This document shows positions 41,090 through 49,491 of a stretch of DNA of 64,000 nucleotides, piece after piece. The stretch comes from CAWIJK01 sp963836375 (GTDB taxonomy: Bacteria; Actinomycetota; Acidimicrobiia; Acidimicrobiales; RAAP-2), in the NCBI GenBank assembly GCA_963836375.1, contig CAWIJK010000001.1, positions 310,001 through 374,000 on the forward strand, read 5' to 3'. Within the stretch, counting starts at the first letter, position 1, and every line of letters starts with the position of its first letter. The notes beneath the pieces are model-generated. The model ran no database searches. It saw nothing but the letters and a program-made list of their open reading frames with translations, and was not told the DNA's origin. The translations under genes and the position numbers were made by a program.

Positions 41090-42879
41090 CGGGCCCCCTC
41101 TTCTTGTCGGGCCTGGAGGATCCGGCGCCGTCCGATCCAGCCGACGGCGAGGAGCAGCAGCCCGAGGAACGTGAGGGGGAGCGGGTTGCCGCCGGTGAAG
41201 GCCATGGTCGGGCTGCCCGACAGCGAGACGGCCGGATTCACCCCGTCCGCCTCGCCCGACGTGGCGGCCCCGACCCCCCCACGGGTGGCCGAGGTCGTGG
41301 CCCCCTTCGCCTTGGCCGCCGCGGCCGCCGCGGCGGCGGCCGGGCTCAGCCCGGTGGTGCTGGAGCCACCGGCGCTGGCCGTCCCGCCGTTCCCGGCGTT
41401 GGGCGGGGCCGGTGGGACGGCACCGCCGTTGGTGACCCCACAGGTCGGCGTGGTCTGGCCCGCCTGGACCTCGGTCGGCGTCAGGTCACCGCAGGCGTAG
41501 GCGGCCTTCTCGGCCGCCGTCACCGCCACCGCGCCGGGCACGTCGAGGGTGACCGAGTTGATCCCGTACTGCTCGAGCGACAGCCCCAGGCTGGCGTAGC
41601 CGAAGCTGGGCGCCTTCTGCTGGCCCAGCGTCAGCGCGTAGTTCACATAGGCGCTCATGGTCGCCCCCTTGGCCGCCGACCACCCGGTGGTCGGCGTGAG
41701 CAGGTAGCTGTAGGTGGACGGGTTGTAGACGTGGGGCCCGGTGCCGTTGAAGTTGAGGACGTGGGTCCCGTCGGGCTGCTGGGTGGCGTAGGCCAGGGCG
41801 GAGGCGGTGTCGACCGCGTTGGGCTGCGTGTAGTCCCCGCTGGCGTTCTTGACCGACGCCACCCCCTTGGTGGGGTCGTTCCCGCCGAAGCCCAGGTCGG
41901 TCGCGTACTGGAGCTGCACCGCGCCGATGGCCCCGGCGTTGGCCGCGACGTCACCGGCCACCTGGGTCGTGGACTGGGTGTCGAGACCCCCTTGGACGCC
42001 CGGCCAGTTGGAGTTGGGCGAGGTGGGCGAGATGGCGACCCCGTCCGTCGGCCCGCCGGACTGGCTGTTCTGCTGCTGGGCGAACGCCGCCCAGAGGGCG
42101 GGCTGCTCGTCGATGCACCACTCCTCGAGCACGTAGTTGGTGCCGGCCGAGTCGCTCTCGGTCACCGGGGTGATCTTGAGGTTGGGCAGCGTCACCCCGG
42201 GGTTGTCGGCGGCGATGTGCGAGTCGTTCCAGTTCGTGATCCCCCCGGTCAAGATCGCACACGCCGTGTAGCTGCTGAGCTGCAGCGTCTGGCTGAGGCC
42301 CGGGAGGTTGTACATGAAGGCGATGCCACCGGCGGTGATGGGCACGAAGATGAACGGGAAGCTCGGCGGGGTGGTGTCGGTGTTCCCCACGTAGCCGATG
42401 TCGCTCACGGCGAAGTCGGTGGTCTGGTTGGTGAACTGGTAGCGACCGTCCCCGGAGTTGCTGGAGGTGTAGTTGAGGCTCAGGCTGTAGGGCGCGTTGC
42501 CGACGTCCTGGTCCCAGGTCTCGATGGCCGGGGCGGCGAACGACGAGCCGACGCCGTTGAGTCCCGCCCCGGCGAAGGGGGTCAACGCGGTGCCGTTGCG
42601 AGCGGGCGTCGGGGCCGGAGCGGTCGTGGTCGTGGTCGGGGGCGGTGCCGTCGTCGGGGTGGTCGGCGACGGGACCGACCCGGTGCCCCCGACGGGCGCG
42701 GTGGTGGCCCCGTTGGTGGCCCCGGTGGCGGTCTGGGGGCTGCCGGTGGCCGAGCTGGCGGCGGCGGCCGGACCGCACAGCGCGACCACCGCGACGGCCG
42801 TCGCCCCGAGGACGGTGGCCGTCCACCGGACCGTTCCGACGGGCCGCACGAAGCGCCTTTGCACTCTGAGGGGCTGCAT
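41086..42879 (-). CDS. pstS: Phosphate-binding protein PstS with MAFTG wall-sorting signal
   Basis: The 597-residue protein has a signal peptide, a Thr/Pro-rich linker, and a PstS domain from about residue 103: GVGSSFAAPAIETW, DFAVSDIGYVG, LTGGITNWND, TPVTESDSAGTNYVLEEW, GAIGAVQLQYA. The C terminus carries a Gly/Ala-rich linker, MAFTG (residues 559-563), a hydrophobic helix and a basic tail. ATG 42879 is chosen because AAGGAG lies 9 nt upstream; the ORF reaches further. It follows pstA after 56 bp and precedes the second PstS-like gene with a 4-bp overlap. MAFTG departs from the LAxTG consensus by one residue. Confidence 0.88.
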   Translation of the reverse strand: MQPLRVQRRFVRPVGTVRWTATVLGATAVAVVALCGPAAAASSATGSPQTATGATNGATTAPVGGTGSVPSPTTPTTAPPPTTTTTAPAPTPARNGTALTPFAGAGLNGVGSSFAAPAIETWDQDVGNAPYSLSLNYTSSNSGDGRYQFTNQTTDFAVSDIGYVGNTDTTPPSFPFIFVPITAGGIAFMYNLPGLSQTLQLSSYTACAILTGGITNWNDSHIAADNPGVTLPNLKITPVTESDSAGTNYVLEEWCIDEQPALWAAFAQQQNSQSGGPTDGVAISPTSPNSNWPGVQGGLDTQSTTQVAGDVAANAGAIGAVQLQYATDLGFGGNDPTKGVASVKNASGDYTQPNAVDTASALAYATQQPDGTHVLNFNGTGPHVYNPSTYSYLLTPTTGWSAAKGATMSAYVNYALTLGQQKAPSFGYASLGLSLEQYGINSVTLDVPGAVAVTAAEKAAYACGDLTPTEVQAGQTTPTCGVTNGGAVPPAPPNAGNGGTASAGGSSTTGLSPAAAAAAAAAKAKGATTSATRGGVGAATSGEADGVNPAVSLSGSPTMAFTGGNPLPLTFLGLLLLAVGWIGRRRILQARQEEGAR

Positions 42880-42935
42880 CGTGGTGTGCTCCTTTTCTCG
42901 GCTGGAACTGGACGATTCGGGACGGCTCGGGGTGC

Positions 42936-44114
42936 TCACTGGTCGTCAACCCGGGTGGTTCGGCGGACCAGGTGCCACGGGACGAGGCTCCGGCCCGGCC
43001 CGGAGGCACCGATGAGTCTGGCCAGCAAGAACAGGGTCAGGACCACGAGGACCAGGACGAAGGAGACCCCCCAGGCGTCGTTGACGGCGTTGCCGCCGGC
43101 CTGGAAGATCATCTGGTACACCCGTAACGGTAGGTCGTCCTGTTGGCCCTTGAACGGGTTCCAGTTGTAGTGGGCGTTGCCCCCGGCGACGAAGAGCACC
43201 GGCGCCGTCTCACCGGCCACCCGGGCCACCCCCAAGATAACGGCGGTGACGAGGCCGACCCTGGCCGTCGGCAGGGTGACCCGTAGGACCGACCGCCACT
43301 GCGGGGAGCCCAGGGCCAGGGCGGCTTCGCGCAGGGAGCCCGGGACGATGGCGATGACCTCCTGGGCCGCCCGGGTCACGATCGGGAGCATCATGACGGC
43401 GAGGGCGAGGGCGGCCGCGAACCCGGACTTGCCGTTCAGCTTGTTGGGGACGACCCAGAGCAGGTACACAAACAGGCCGGCGATGATGGCCGGGGCACCG
43501 GTCATGGCGTCGACCACGTTGCTCACGACCCGGGAGAACACGTTGCGGTGGTCCACCAGGTAGGTTGCGGTCAGCAGGCCGAGCGGCACCGTGATGATGG
43601 TGGCGATGCCGACCTGCTCGATCGTCCCGACGATGGCCGCCCCGGCCCCCACCGCGGTCACCGGGGCGACCGCGGTGTAGTTGGAGAAGTCGGCGATGAA
43701 GAAGTGGGGGAAGTGGTCGAGGGCCACCCAGGCCCCCCGGATGATCACATAGCTGATCACCCCGACCAGTGGGATCAGGGCGCACAGGGCGCCCGCCCAG
43801 ATGCCCAGGGTCGCCAGGCGGTCCTTCATGGCCAGCATCCCGTGGCGCTGCCAGCACAAGATGGCGTAGATGGTGAAGAAGGCCATCAGCCAGCAGATGG
43901 CGAAGCCCAGGGGCCCGACGATCCCGGCCACGCTGAAGACGACCCAGACGATGGCCAGGCCCGAGAGGGCTGAGCCGGCCATCTCGGCCACGGCGGTCGG
44001 GTCGACCCGCCGTCGGCGGACCGGACGGTCGTCGGCCGGGTCCGTCGACCCGCCCTGGGGGGGGCCCGACGGGGGTGGCAAGCCGGGCTGGCGGACCTCG
44101 GTGAGCGCGCTCAT
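42936..44114 (-). CDS. pstA: Phosphate ABC transporter permease PstA
   Basis: The 392-residue permease has about six to eight membrane helices and the transport-family motif in the cytosolic loop before LREAALALGSPQWRSVLRVTLPTA. VAGETAPVLFVAGG and PLRVYQMIFQAGG near the C terminus are characteristic of PstA. The N terminus has a Pro-rich, charged extension of about 40 residues and extra helices before the core. The ATG at 44114 overlaps pstC by 4 bp. Works with PstC and PstB. Confidence 0.92.
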   Translation of the reverse strand: MSALTEVRQPGLPPPSGPPQGGSTDPADDRPVRRRRVDPTAVAEMAGSALSGLAIVWVVFSVAGIVGPLGFAICWLMAFFTIYAILCWQRHGMLAMKDRLATLGIWAGALCALIPLVGVISYVIIRGAWVALDHFPHFFIADFSNYTAVAPVTAVGAGAAIVGTIEQVGIATIITVPLGLLTATYLVDHRNVFSRVVSNVVDAMTGAPAIIAGLFVYLLWVVPNKLNGKSGFAAALALAVMMLPIVTRAAQEVIAIVPGSLREAALALGSPQWRSVLRVTLPTARVGLVTAVILGVARVAGETAPVLFVAGGNAHYNWNPFKGQQDDLPLRVYQMIFQAGGNAVNDAWGVSFVLVLVVLTLFLLARLIGASGPGRSLVPWHLVRRTTRVDDQ

Positions 44115-45106
44115 ACGGCCTCGGCGGTGCTTCGCTGGACGATGAGCCGGGCGATGACGTTGACGGCGAGCGTGGTCACGAACAGGGCCAGGCCGGCCAG
44201 GATCAGGCCGCTCTTGTAGATGGGGGAAGACGCCTCGAAGTTGTCGGTGATCTGCTTGGCGATCGACCCCAGACCATTGGGGCCGAGGAGCTTGGACGTC
44301 AAGATATTGCCCTGGGACAGGACCAGCACCACGATCATGGTCTCCCCGAGGCCGCGGCCGACGCCGAGGAGGACGGCACCGAGGATCCCGTTGCGCGAGA
44401 AGGGAAAGATGACGTTGGTCACCATCCCCCACCGGGTCCCGCCCAGCCCGAGGGCGGCCTCGCAGACGTCACGCGGGGCCTGGGCCATGACCTCTCGGCT
44501 GATCGAGGTGATGATCGGGATGATGGTGACGGCGCAGATGAGGCCGCAGGCGAAGATCGAATTGACGTACGAGCCGGGTGTGGGTGTCCGGAAGATCGGC
44601 ACGAAGCCGAAGTGGGTGGCCAACCACTCGGCCGGTGCCGCCTGCTTGGGGGAGATGAGCTCGAGGCCCCAGAAGCCGTAGACGATGCTGGGCACGGTCG
44701 CCAGGAGGTCTATCACCCCGGTCAGCAGGGGCTTCAGGCGCCTCGGCGCGTACTCGTTGATCATGAGGGCCGTGGCCAGCGACACCGGCGTGGCGATGGC
44801 CACGCCGATGAGGGCGATGGCCAGTGAGCCGACCAGCAGCGGAGCGAGCCCGAAGTGCCCGGTGTCCGGGGACCAGGTGAGGTCGGTGATGAAGCCGAAA
44901 CCGGCCGCTTTGAGCGCCGGCCAGCCGTAGTAGCAGAGGAAGACCACGATCGCCGTCAGGATCAGGAGCACCACGGCGCTGGCCAGCGCCAGCACACCGC
45001 TGAAGACCCGGTCCGGCGTGCTGGCCGAGACGTGCAGCTGCAGCGGGACGTCCTGTTCCGGCGCCTCCTCGGGGGTCCCCGGGGCCGGCGTGATCACCGC
45101 CGTCAT
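44111..45106 (-). CDS. pstC: Phosphate ABC transporter permease PstC
   Basis: The 331-residue permease shows GFGFITDLTWSPD, INEYAPRRLKPLLTGVIDLLA, TVPSIVYGFWGL and CEAALGLGGTRWGMVTNVIFPFSRNGI, the last being the coupling-helix region. These are typical PstC signatures, including YGFWGL before a periplasmic loop. It starts at ATG 45106, overlapping the LAFTG protein gene upstream by 4 bp and pstA downstream by 4 bp. No phoU gene is present nearby. Confidence 0.92.
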   Translation of the reverse strand: MTAVITPAPGTPEEAPEQDVPLQLHVSASTPDRVFSGVLALASAVVLLILTAIVVFLCYYGWPALKAAGFGFITDLTWSPDTGHFGLAPLLVGSLAIALIGVAIATPVSLATALMINEYAPRRLKPLLTGVIDLLATVPSIVYGFWGLELISPKQAAPAEWLATHFGFVPIFRTPTPGSYVNSIFACGLICAVTIIPIITSISREVMAQAPRDVCEAALGLGGTRWGMVTNVIFPFSRNGILGAVLLGVGRGLGETMIVVLVLSQGNILTSKLLGPNGLGSIAKQITDNFEASSPIYKSGLILAGLALFVTTLAVNVIARLIVQRSTAEAV

Positions 45107-45891
45107 CGGGTCGCCTTCGCCGACGCCCGACGGACGAGGATCCCTACGGCGACCAGGATGGCCCCGAGCAGGGCCAACCAGACCAGGTCGGCCGGGAGGC
45201 CGGTGAAGGCCAGGGTCCCCGACGAGGCGACAGCCGAGGGGTCGGCGCTCGCCCCCGAGGCGGTGGTGCCCTCGTGGGCCGCTGTCCCCGGCGCCGCCGG
45301 GGCGCCGGTCCCGGTGGCACCTCCGTTGGACGCCACGGGCGCCGTCGTAGCTCCCTGGCTTCCGGGCGCCGGGTTGGCTGAACCCCCGGCGGTTCCGCCC
45401 CCGTTGGTTCCGGCGCCCGACCCTGCGCCCACCGGTGCCGTGGCGCTCGAGGCGGCGGGACCCACGGTGAAGGGTGCGGAGAACATCTTGGGCTGGTTGA
45501 AGTCGTTCTGGTCCTGGCCGACGTAGAGCACGCACGGCGAGGACTGGTTGCAGACCGGTTGGAAGTTCGGCTGCTCCCCCAGCGCGGCGCTCGGGAGCTG
45601 GTAGACGGTGTAGTTCGGGTCCGAGAGACTCCCGTCGCCGTGGACGAGGACGGTGGTCCCCTGGATGGTGTTGCCGTCACAGGTGCTGTCGTCGATCGGA
45701 AGGTTGGCGGCGGTCCCTCCGGGGTCCGCGCACTCGAGGATGTTCACCCTGGCGTTGGGGGTGAAGACACTGTTTGGTCCCACCGCCACGGTCAGGGTCT
45801 CGCCGTCGGTGAGCGGGCCCCCCGGCGTCACGGTGACGCCCGAGGCTGCCGCGGCCAGGCCCTGTCCGGCACCCAGGATCAGGACCGGCAC
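45103..45891 (-). CDS. Neocarzinostatin-fold surface protein with LAFTG sorting signal (start uncertain)
   Basis: The product has one neocarzinostatin-like Ig domain (TVTPGGPLTDGETLTVAVG, VNILECADPGG, CDGNTIQG, CVLYVGQDQNDF), a Gly/Ala/Thr-rich linker and the C-terminal signal LAFTG with helix and basic tail. The only in-frame start, GTG 45891, gives too short a signal peptide. Upstream in frame the sequence reads RHAVGILGALLVPVLILG, a good signal helix, and in another frame a GTG at 45953 overlaps the previous stop by 4 bp. A missing base near 45920-45930 would join them. Likely a wall-anchored surface protein beside the Pst transporter. Confidence 0.7.
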   Translation of the reverse strand: MPVLILGAGQGLAAAASGVTVTPGGPLTDGETLTVAVGPNSVFTPNARVNILECADPGGTAANLPIDDSTCDGNTIQGTTVLVHGDGSLSDPNYTVYQLPSAALGEQPNFQPVCNQSSPCVLYVGQDQNDFNQPKMFSAPFTVGPAASSATAPVGAGSGAGTNGGGTAGGSANPAPGSQGATTAPVASNGGATGTGAPAAPGTAAHEGTTASGASADPSAVASSGTLAFTGLPADLVWLALLGAILVAVGILVRRASAKATR

Positions 45892-45949
45892 CAGGAGCGC
45901 CCCGAGGATTCCGACAGCATGCCGGGACGGCGCGCTCGAGCCTCGACCC

Positions 45950-46441
45950 TCACCGCTTGCTCCCGCCCGTGCGGATGGCGAACGGTCGCGAGAACTCCTT
46001 CGGCCAGGTGAAGTTGCCCTGGTCCTCGCCGACGTAGAGCACGCACATGTTCTTGCGGTTGCAGACGGGCCGGGAGTCGGGGACCTCGCCCAGGACCGTG
46101 CTGGGCAGGCTGAAGAGCTCGTAGCGGCGCTCGGAGAAGCTCCCGTTGCCCTTCACCAGGATCGTGTTCCCCTGGATGGTGTTCCCGTCACACGACGTCT
46201 CGTCCCTGGGGAGGTTGGCGCTGGTTCCCCCCGGGTCGGCGCACTCGATGACGTTCACCCGGCCGTAGGGCTTGAAGAAACGGTTCGGCCCCACCGAGAT
46301 GTTGATCGTCTCGCCGTTGTGGTACGGCCCACTCGGCGTCACCGTCATCTCCGGCGGGGCCACCGCTCCCGCCACCGTCGGGAGGGCCGCCACCGCGCAC
46401 CCACCGAGGACGGCGGCCACCAGCACGCTGCGGATTCTCAT
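45950..46441 (-). CDS. Secreted neocarzinostatin-fold protein without sorting signal
   Basis: The 163-residue protein has a signal peptide (RSVLVAAVLGGCAVAALPTVAGA) and a single neocarzinostatin-like domain: TVTPSGPYHNGETINISVG, VNVIECADPGG, CDGNTIQGNT and CVLYVGEDQGNF, with two Cys pairs as in enediyne-binding apoproteins. It ends GGSKR and has no LAFTG, so it is free or held by other proteins. It overlaps the large repeat protein upstream by 4 bp. The CN[QR]xxxCVLY motif is shared with all neocarzinostatin-like modules in this window. Ligand unknown. Confidence 0.8.
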   Translation of the reverse strand: MRIRSVLVAAVLGGCAVAALPTVAGAVAPPEMTVTPSGPYHNGETINISVGPNRFFKPYGRVNVIECADPGGTSANLPRDETSCDGNTIQGNTILVKGNGSFSERRYELFSLPSTVLGEVPDSRPVCNRKNMCVLYVGEDQGNFTWPKEFSRPFAIRTGGSKR

Positions 46442-49338
46442 CGTGACCTCCTGGTCAGTAGCCGGCGGCCGAGGGTCCCGATGGCGAGGAGGAGGCTCCC
46501 GAGGCCGAGCAGCCAGGGGAGCAACGATGGCGCCCCGGTGAAGGCCAGGGCCGCGCCCGTCGACGTCGACGATTCCCCGGTGGTCCCTCCGGTCGATCCG
46601 CTGTCCCCACTGCTGGTCGAGGCCGGGACCACCGTGACCGAGGTGGGAGTGGAGGTCGTCGTGGTGGAGGTACCCCCGGCAACGGTCGTCGCCGTGGTCG
46701 AGGTGGTGGGCGACGTAGTGGTCGTGGTCGTGGTCGTGGTCGTGGCGCCGGCGGCCCCGGAGAACGAGACGGTGACCGAAAGGCCGGTGAGCGGCATGTT
46801 GTCGGTGGTGTCCGTCGCCGTGTAGGTGACGGACTCGGCGGTGGTGTCGGTCACCGAGAACTGGGCCTCGCCGTTGCTCCCGGTGGTCCCGGTCACCGCT
46901 GTCGCCGCGTGTTTGGAGCCTCCGAGACCGGTGGCACCGGTCAGCGCGGTGATGGTCGAACTGCCGCCCGAGGGGGCCAGCGAGATGATCTTGCCCGGCA
47001 CCACGTCCCCCGTTGCGTCGTAGAGGAGCACGGTGATCGTGGCGCTCGAGCTCCCGTCGGCGGGCACCGTCATCTGATTGCTGACGATGGCCGAGTCGGC
47101 CAACGCCGGTGGCGGAACCGGGGGGTTGCCGAACGTCACCAGGCCGGTCGCGCTCAGGGGCAGGGTGTCCGTCGTGTCGGTCGCCGTGTAGCTGACCACC
47201 TCGGCCACGTCGTCGGTCACGTCGAAGGTGGCCTCGCCATTGGCGCCGGTGACGTCGTTGACCGGGGTGATGACTGAACTGCCGTTGAGCGCGCTCAGGC
47301 TGATCGTCTTCCCCTCGACCGGGTTCAAAAAGTGGTCGAGCAGGGTGACGGTGACCGTCGACGCCGTCTTACCGTCCGACGGGACGTTGCTCGGCGACGA
47401 GGTCACCGTCGACTGGTTGCCGTCGGCGGACCCGGCGGTGAAGGTCGCCGAGACGGTGTCGGTCAGGGTGACGCCGTCGGTCGTGTCCTTGGCGGTGAAG
47501 GTGACCGTCTCGGCCGTCGTGTCGTCGGCTTCGAAGTCGGCCAAGCCGGCGGCGTTTGTCACTCCCGGCGTGCCGGTTCCCCCGACGGCGACCGGGCGGA
47601 ATTGCACAGAACCGCTGGGGTTGGCGGAGAGCTGCACCGTCTTGCCGGCTAGCGGGTTGCCGAACTGATCGGTCATCGTGACGGCGATCACCGCCTGCGA
47701 CGACCCGTCGGCCGGCAGGGTCGCCGGCGTCTCGGTCATGGTCGACGCCGTCCCCGAAGGCGCCGAGGTCTGGAAGAGCACCGTGGCGCTCTGGGTGAGC
47801 TGCAGGTTGTCATCGGTGGTGTCGGTGGCGGCGAAGGTGGCCGATTCGGCCACCGAGTCGTGCACGTTGAAGATCACCTGGCCGTTCGACCCGGACACGT
47901 CGGAGCCCTGTGGCGCGATCGTGACCGTGCTCGACGGCGACGAGAGCGTGACCGTCTTGCCGGACACGGGAGCCGAAGTGGACGTGAGGAGCGTCACCGT
48001 CACCTGGCTGCCGAAGCCGTTCACCGGGGCCGGCGATTCCCCGGCCACCGTCGACGCACTGGGCGAGACGCTCAACGTCCCGAAAGTCACCTGCGCCGTC
48101 GAGGTCAGGGCGGCCTTGTCGGTGGTGTCAACCGCGCTGTAGGTCACCAGCTCGACGGTGGTGTCAGTCACCGAGAAGGTCACCTGGCCCTGGGCGTTCG
48201 TCTGGGCCGGGGACGCCGGGCCGATGGTGGAGTGTCCGGTGCCCGAGAGGGTGACCGTCCTACCGGCCAGCGGTTGGGCCTCGGCGGCCTGGTCCCGCAG
48301 GGTCACGGTGATCGTCGCCGCCGTCACGCCGTCGGCCGGCACGGCGCTCGGTGTGGCGACCACGCTCGAGTGGGCAGGATCGATCGTCGGGACCTGGAAA
48401 TCGACGGTCACCTGCTGGGTCAGGTCGATGCCGTCGGTGCTGTCGGTGGCCGAAAAGGTGACCGATTCCGCCGTGCCGTCGGTCACGGTGAACGTGGCGT
48501 CGCCGCTGGCATCCGACGTGTTCGGCGTGGCACCCGGCGTGATGGTCGAATTCCCCGCCCCCTGACTGAGGCTCACGGTCTTGCCGGGGACCGGTACCCC
48601 GCCGGTCCCGAGGAGGGTGACAGTGACCGTCACCGGATCCTCGCCGTCGGCGGCGGCCGTGGTCCCTGACGCGGTCACGGTCGACAGCGTCGCTGAGGGG
48701 AGGGTGGGGGCGGGCGGAGGGCTCCCGTCGCCCGGGTTGGAGCCGTCATCGGTCCCGTTGGGTGCGATGTAGAAGGGGTTCGACCAGAAGTGGGGCTGTG
48801 TGAAGTCGCCCTGGTTCTCGCCGATGTAGAGCACGCATTCGTTGGTCAGGTTGCAGGTGTTCCCCGAGGTCTCCCCCAACGAGACCAGGTCAGGCAGGGC
48901 GTAGAGCGTGTAGTAGCTGTGGCTCTCGGCGTGGAGGTCGACCGAGCCGTCCGAGTTCGGACGAATGCTGGCTCCTTGGATGGTGCTCCCGTCACAGTCC
49001 GAGGGGTCCGTCGGCACCACGCCCCCGGGAGCCTCACACTCGACGATATTGATGTTGAGGTTGGGATTGAGGACCGTGTTGGCGGGGATCACCACATCGA
49101 CCTGTTGGCCGCTCGAGAACGGGGTGTTCGCCGTGACCGTCCCCACCGTCTGGATGGCCGTGGTGACTGTTGACCCGGACCCGAGAGCACTGGCCCGGGT
49201 CGAGAGGGTGACCGAGACCACGGCCGCCACAAGCAGGGCGGCCCCCATGAGCTGGACCAGCCTCCAGCTCCGGCGCCCGGTGGTCCGCGCCGCGTGGGTC
49301 GGACCCAGCACCCTCCTGGTCACCGGCTTGTTTCGCAT
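46438..49338 (-). CDS. Wall-anchored protein: neocarzinostatin-fold domain plus six invasin-type Ig repeats and LAFTG signal
   Basis: The 966-residue protein has an N-terminal export helix (LMGAALLVAAVVSVTLS), a neocarzinostatin-like domain (about 60-195: VNIVECEAPGG-type, CDGSTIQGAS, CVLYIGENQGDF), six bacterial Ig-like (Big_1) repeats of about 100 residues each ending in TAESVTYTATDTTD-like strands, a poly-Thr linker and LAFTG (931-935) with hydrophobic helix and RRLLTRRSR. It resembles an adhesin-type stalk that projects the N-terminal domain. ATG 49338 follows AGGAAAGG. An AT-rich stretch (49340-49390) is its likely promoter. It heads the pst-sortase operon. Confidence 0.88.
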   Translation of the reverse strand: MRNKPVTRRVLGPTHAARTTGRRSWRLVQLMGAALLVAAVVSVTLSTRASALGSGSTVTTAIQTVGTVTANTPFSSGQQVDVVIPANTVLNPNLNINIVECEAPGGVVPTDPSDCDGSTIQGASIRPNSDGSVDLHAESHSYYTLYALPDLVSLGETSGNTCNLTNECVLYIGENQGDFTQPHFWSNPFYIAPNGTDDGSNPGDGSPPPAPTLPSATLSTVTASGTTAAADGEDPVTVTVTLLGTGGVPVPGKTVSLSQGAGNSTITPGATPNTSDASGDATFTVTDGTAESVTFSATDSTDGIDLTQQVTVDFQVPTIDPAHSSVVATPSAVPADGVTAATITVTLRDQAAEAQPLAGRTVTLSGTGHSTIGPASPAQTNAQGQVTFSVTDTTVELVTYSAVDTTDKAALTSTAQVTFGTLSVSPSASTVAGESPAPVNGFGSQVTVTLLTSTSAPVSGKTVTLSSPSSTVTIAPQGSDVSGSNGQVIFNVHDSVAESATFAATDTTDDNLQLTQSATVLFQTSAPSGTASTMTETPATLPADGSSQAVIAVTMTDQFGNPLAGKTVQLSANPSGSVQFRPVAVGGTGTPGVTNAAGLADFEADDTTAETVTFTAKDTTDGVTLTDTVSATFTAGSADGNQSTVTSSPSNVPSDGKTASTVTVTLLDHFLNPVEGKTISLSALNGSSVITPVNDVTGANGEATFDVTDDVAEVVSYTATDTTDTLPLSATGLVTFGNPPVPPPALADSAIVSNQMTVPADGSSSATITVLLYDATGDVVPGKIISLAPSGGSSTITALTGATGLGGSKHAATAVTGTTGSNGEAQFSVTDTTAESVTYTATDTTDNMPLTGLSVTVSFSGAAGATTTTTTTTTTSPTTSTTATTVAGGTSTTTTSTPTSVTVVPASTSSGDSGSTGGTTGESSTSTGAALAFTGAPSLLPWLLGLGSLLLAIGTLGRRLLTRRSR

Positions 49339-49408
49339 CCTTTCCTATCTATTCTGTAGTAATAGTGCGAATAGAGACTTTACACCGAGTCTTGAACGCC
49401 CGAAACCC

Positions 49409-49440
49409 GGGGGGCCGGCGATCGCTCGCCGGACACCCCC
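49409..49440 (-). terminator. Strong hairpin upstream of the pst-sortase operon
   Basis: CCGGCGA (49415-49421) pairs with TCGCCGG (49426-49432) around TCGC, and flanking G6 (49409-49414) can pair with C5 (49436-49440) across an ACA bulge. It follows the stop of the upstream minus-strand gene, so it probably terminates that transcript before the operon promoter. Confidence 0.5.
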
Positions 49441-49453
49441 GGGCCAGGGCATC

Positions 49454-49489
49454 GGACCAGCCGTGGTGACCCACCACGACTGGTGGTCC
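49454..49489 (-). terminator. Hairpin directly after the substrate-binding protein gene
   Basis: CGTGGTG (49462-49468) pairs with CACCACG (49472-49478) and the outer GGACCA (49454-49459) pairs with TGGTCC (49484-49489). The hairpin begins three bases after the TAG at 49492-49494 and, with the second hairpin at 49409, probably ends that transcript. Confidence 0.5.
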
Positions 49490-49491
49490 TC

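Noticed and set aside
41104..43170. Long plus-strand open frame opposite pstS and pstA
   Set aside because: Arg/Gly/His-rich composition typical of antisense frames in GC-rich DNA; the minus-strand genes have clear domains and coupled starts.
46700..46750. GTGGTC-type simple repeat as a possible phase-variation tract
   Set aside because: It encodes the poly-Thr linker in 6-bp units, so length change would not shift the frame; likely just linker composition.
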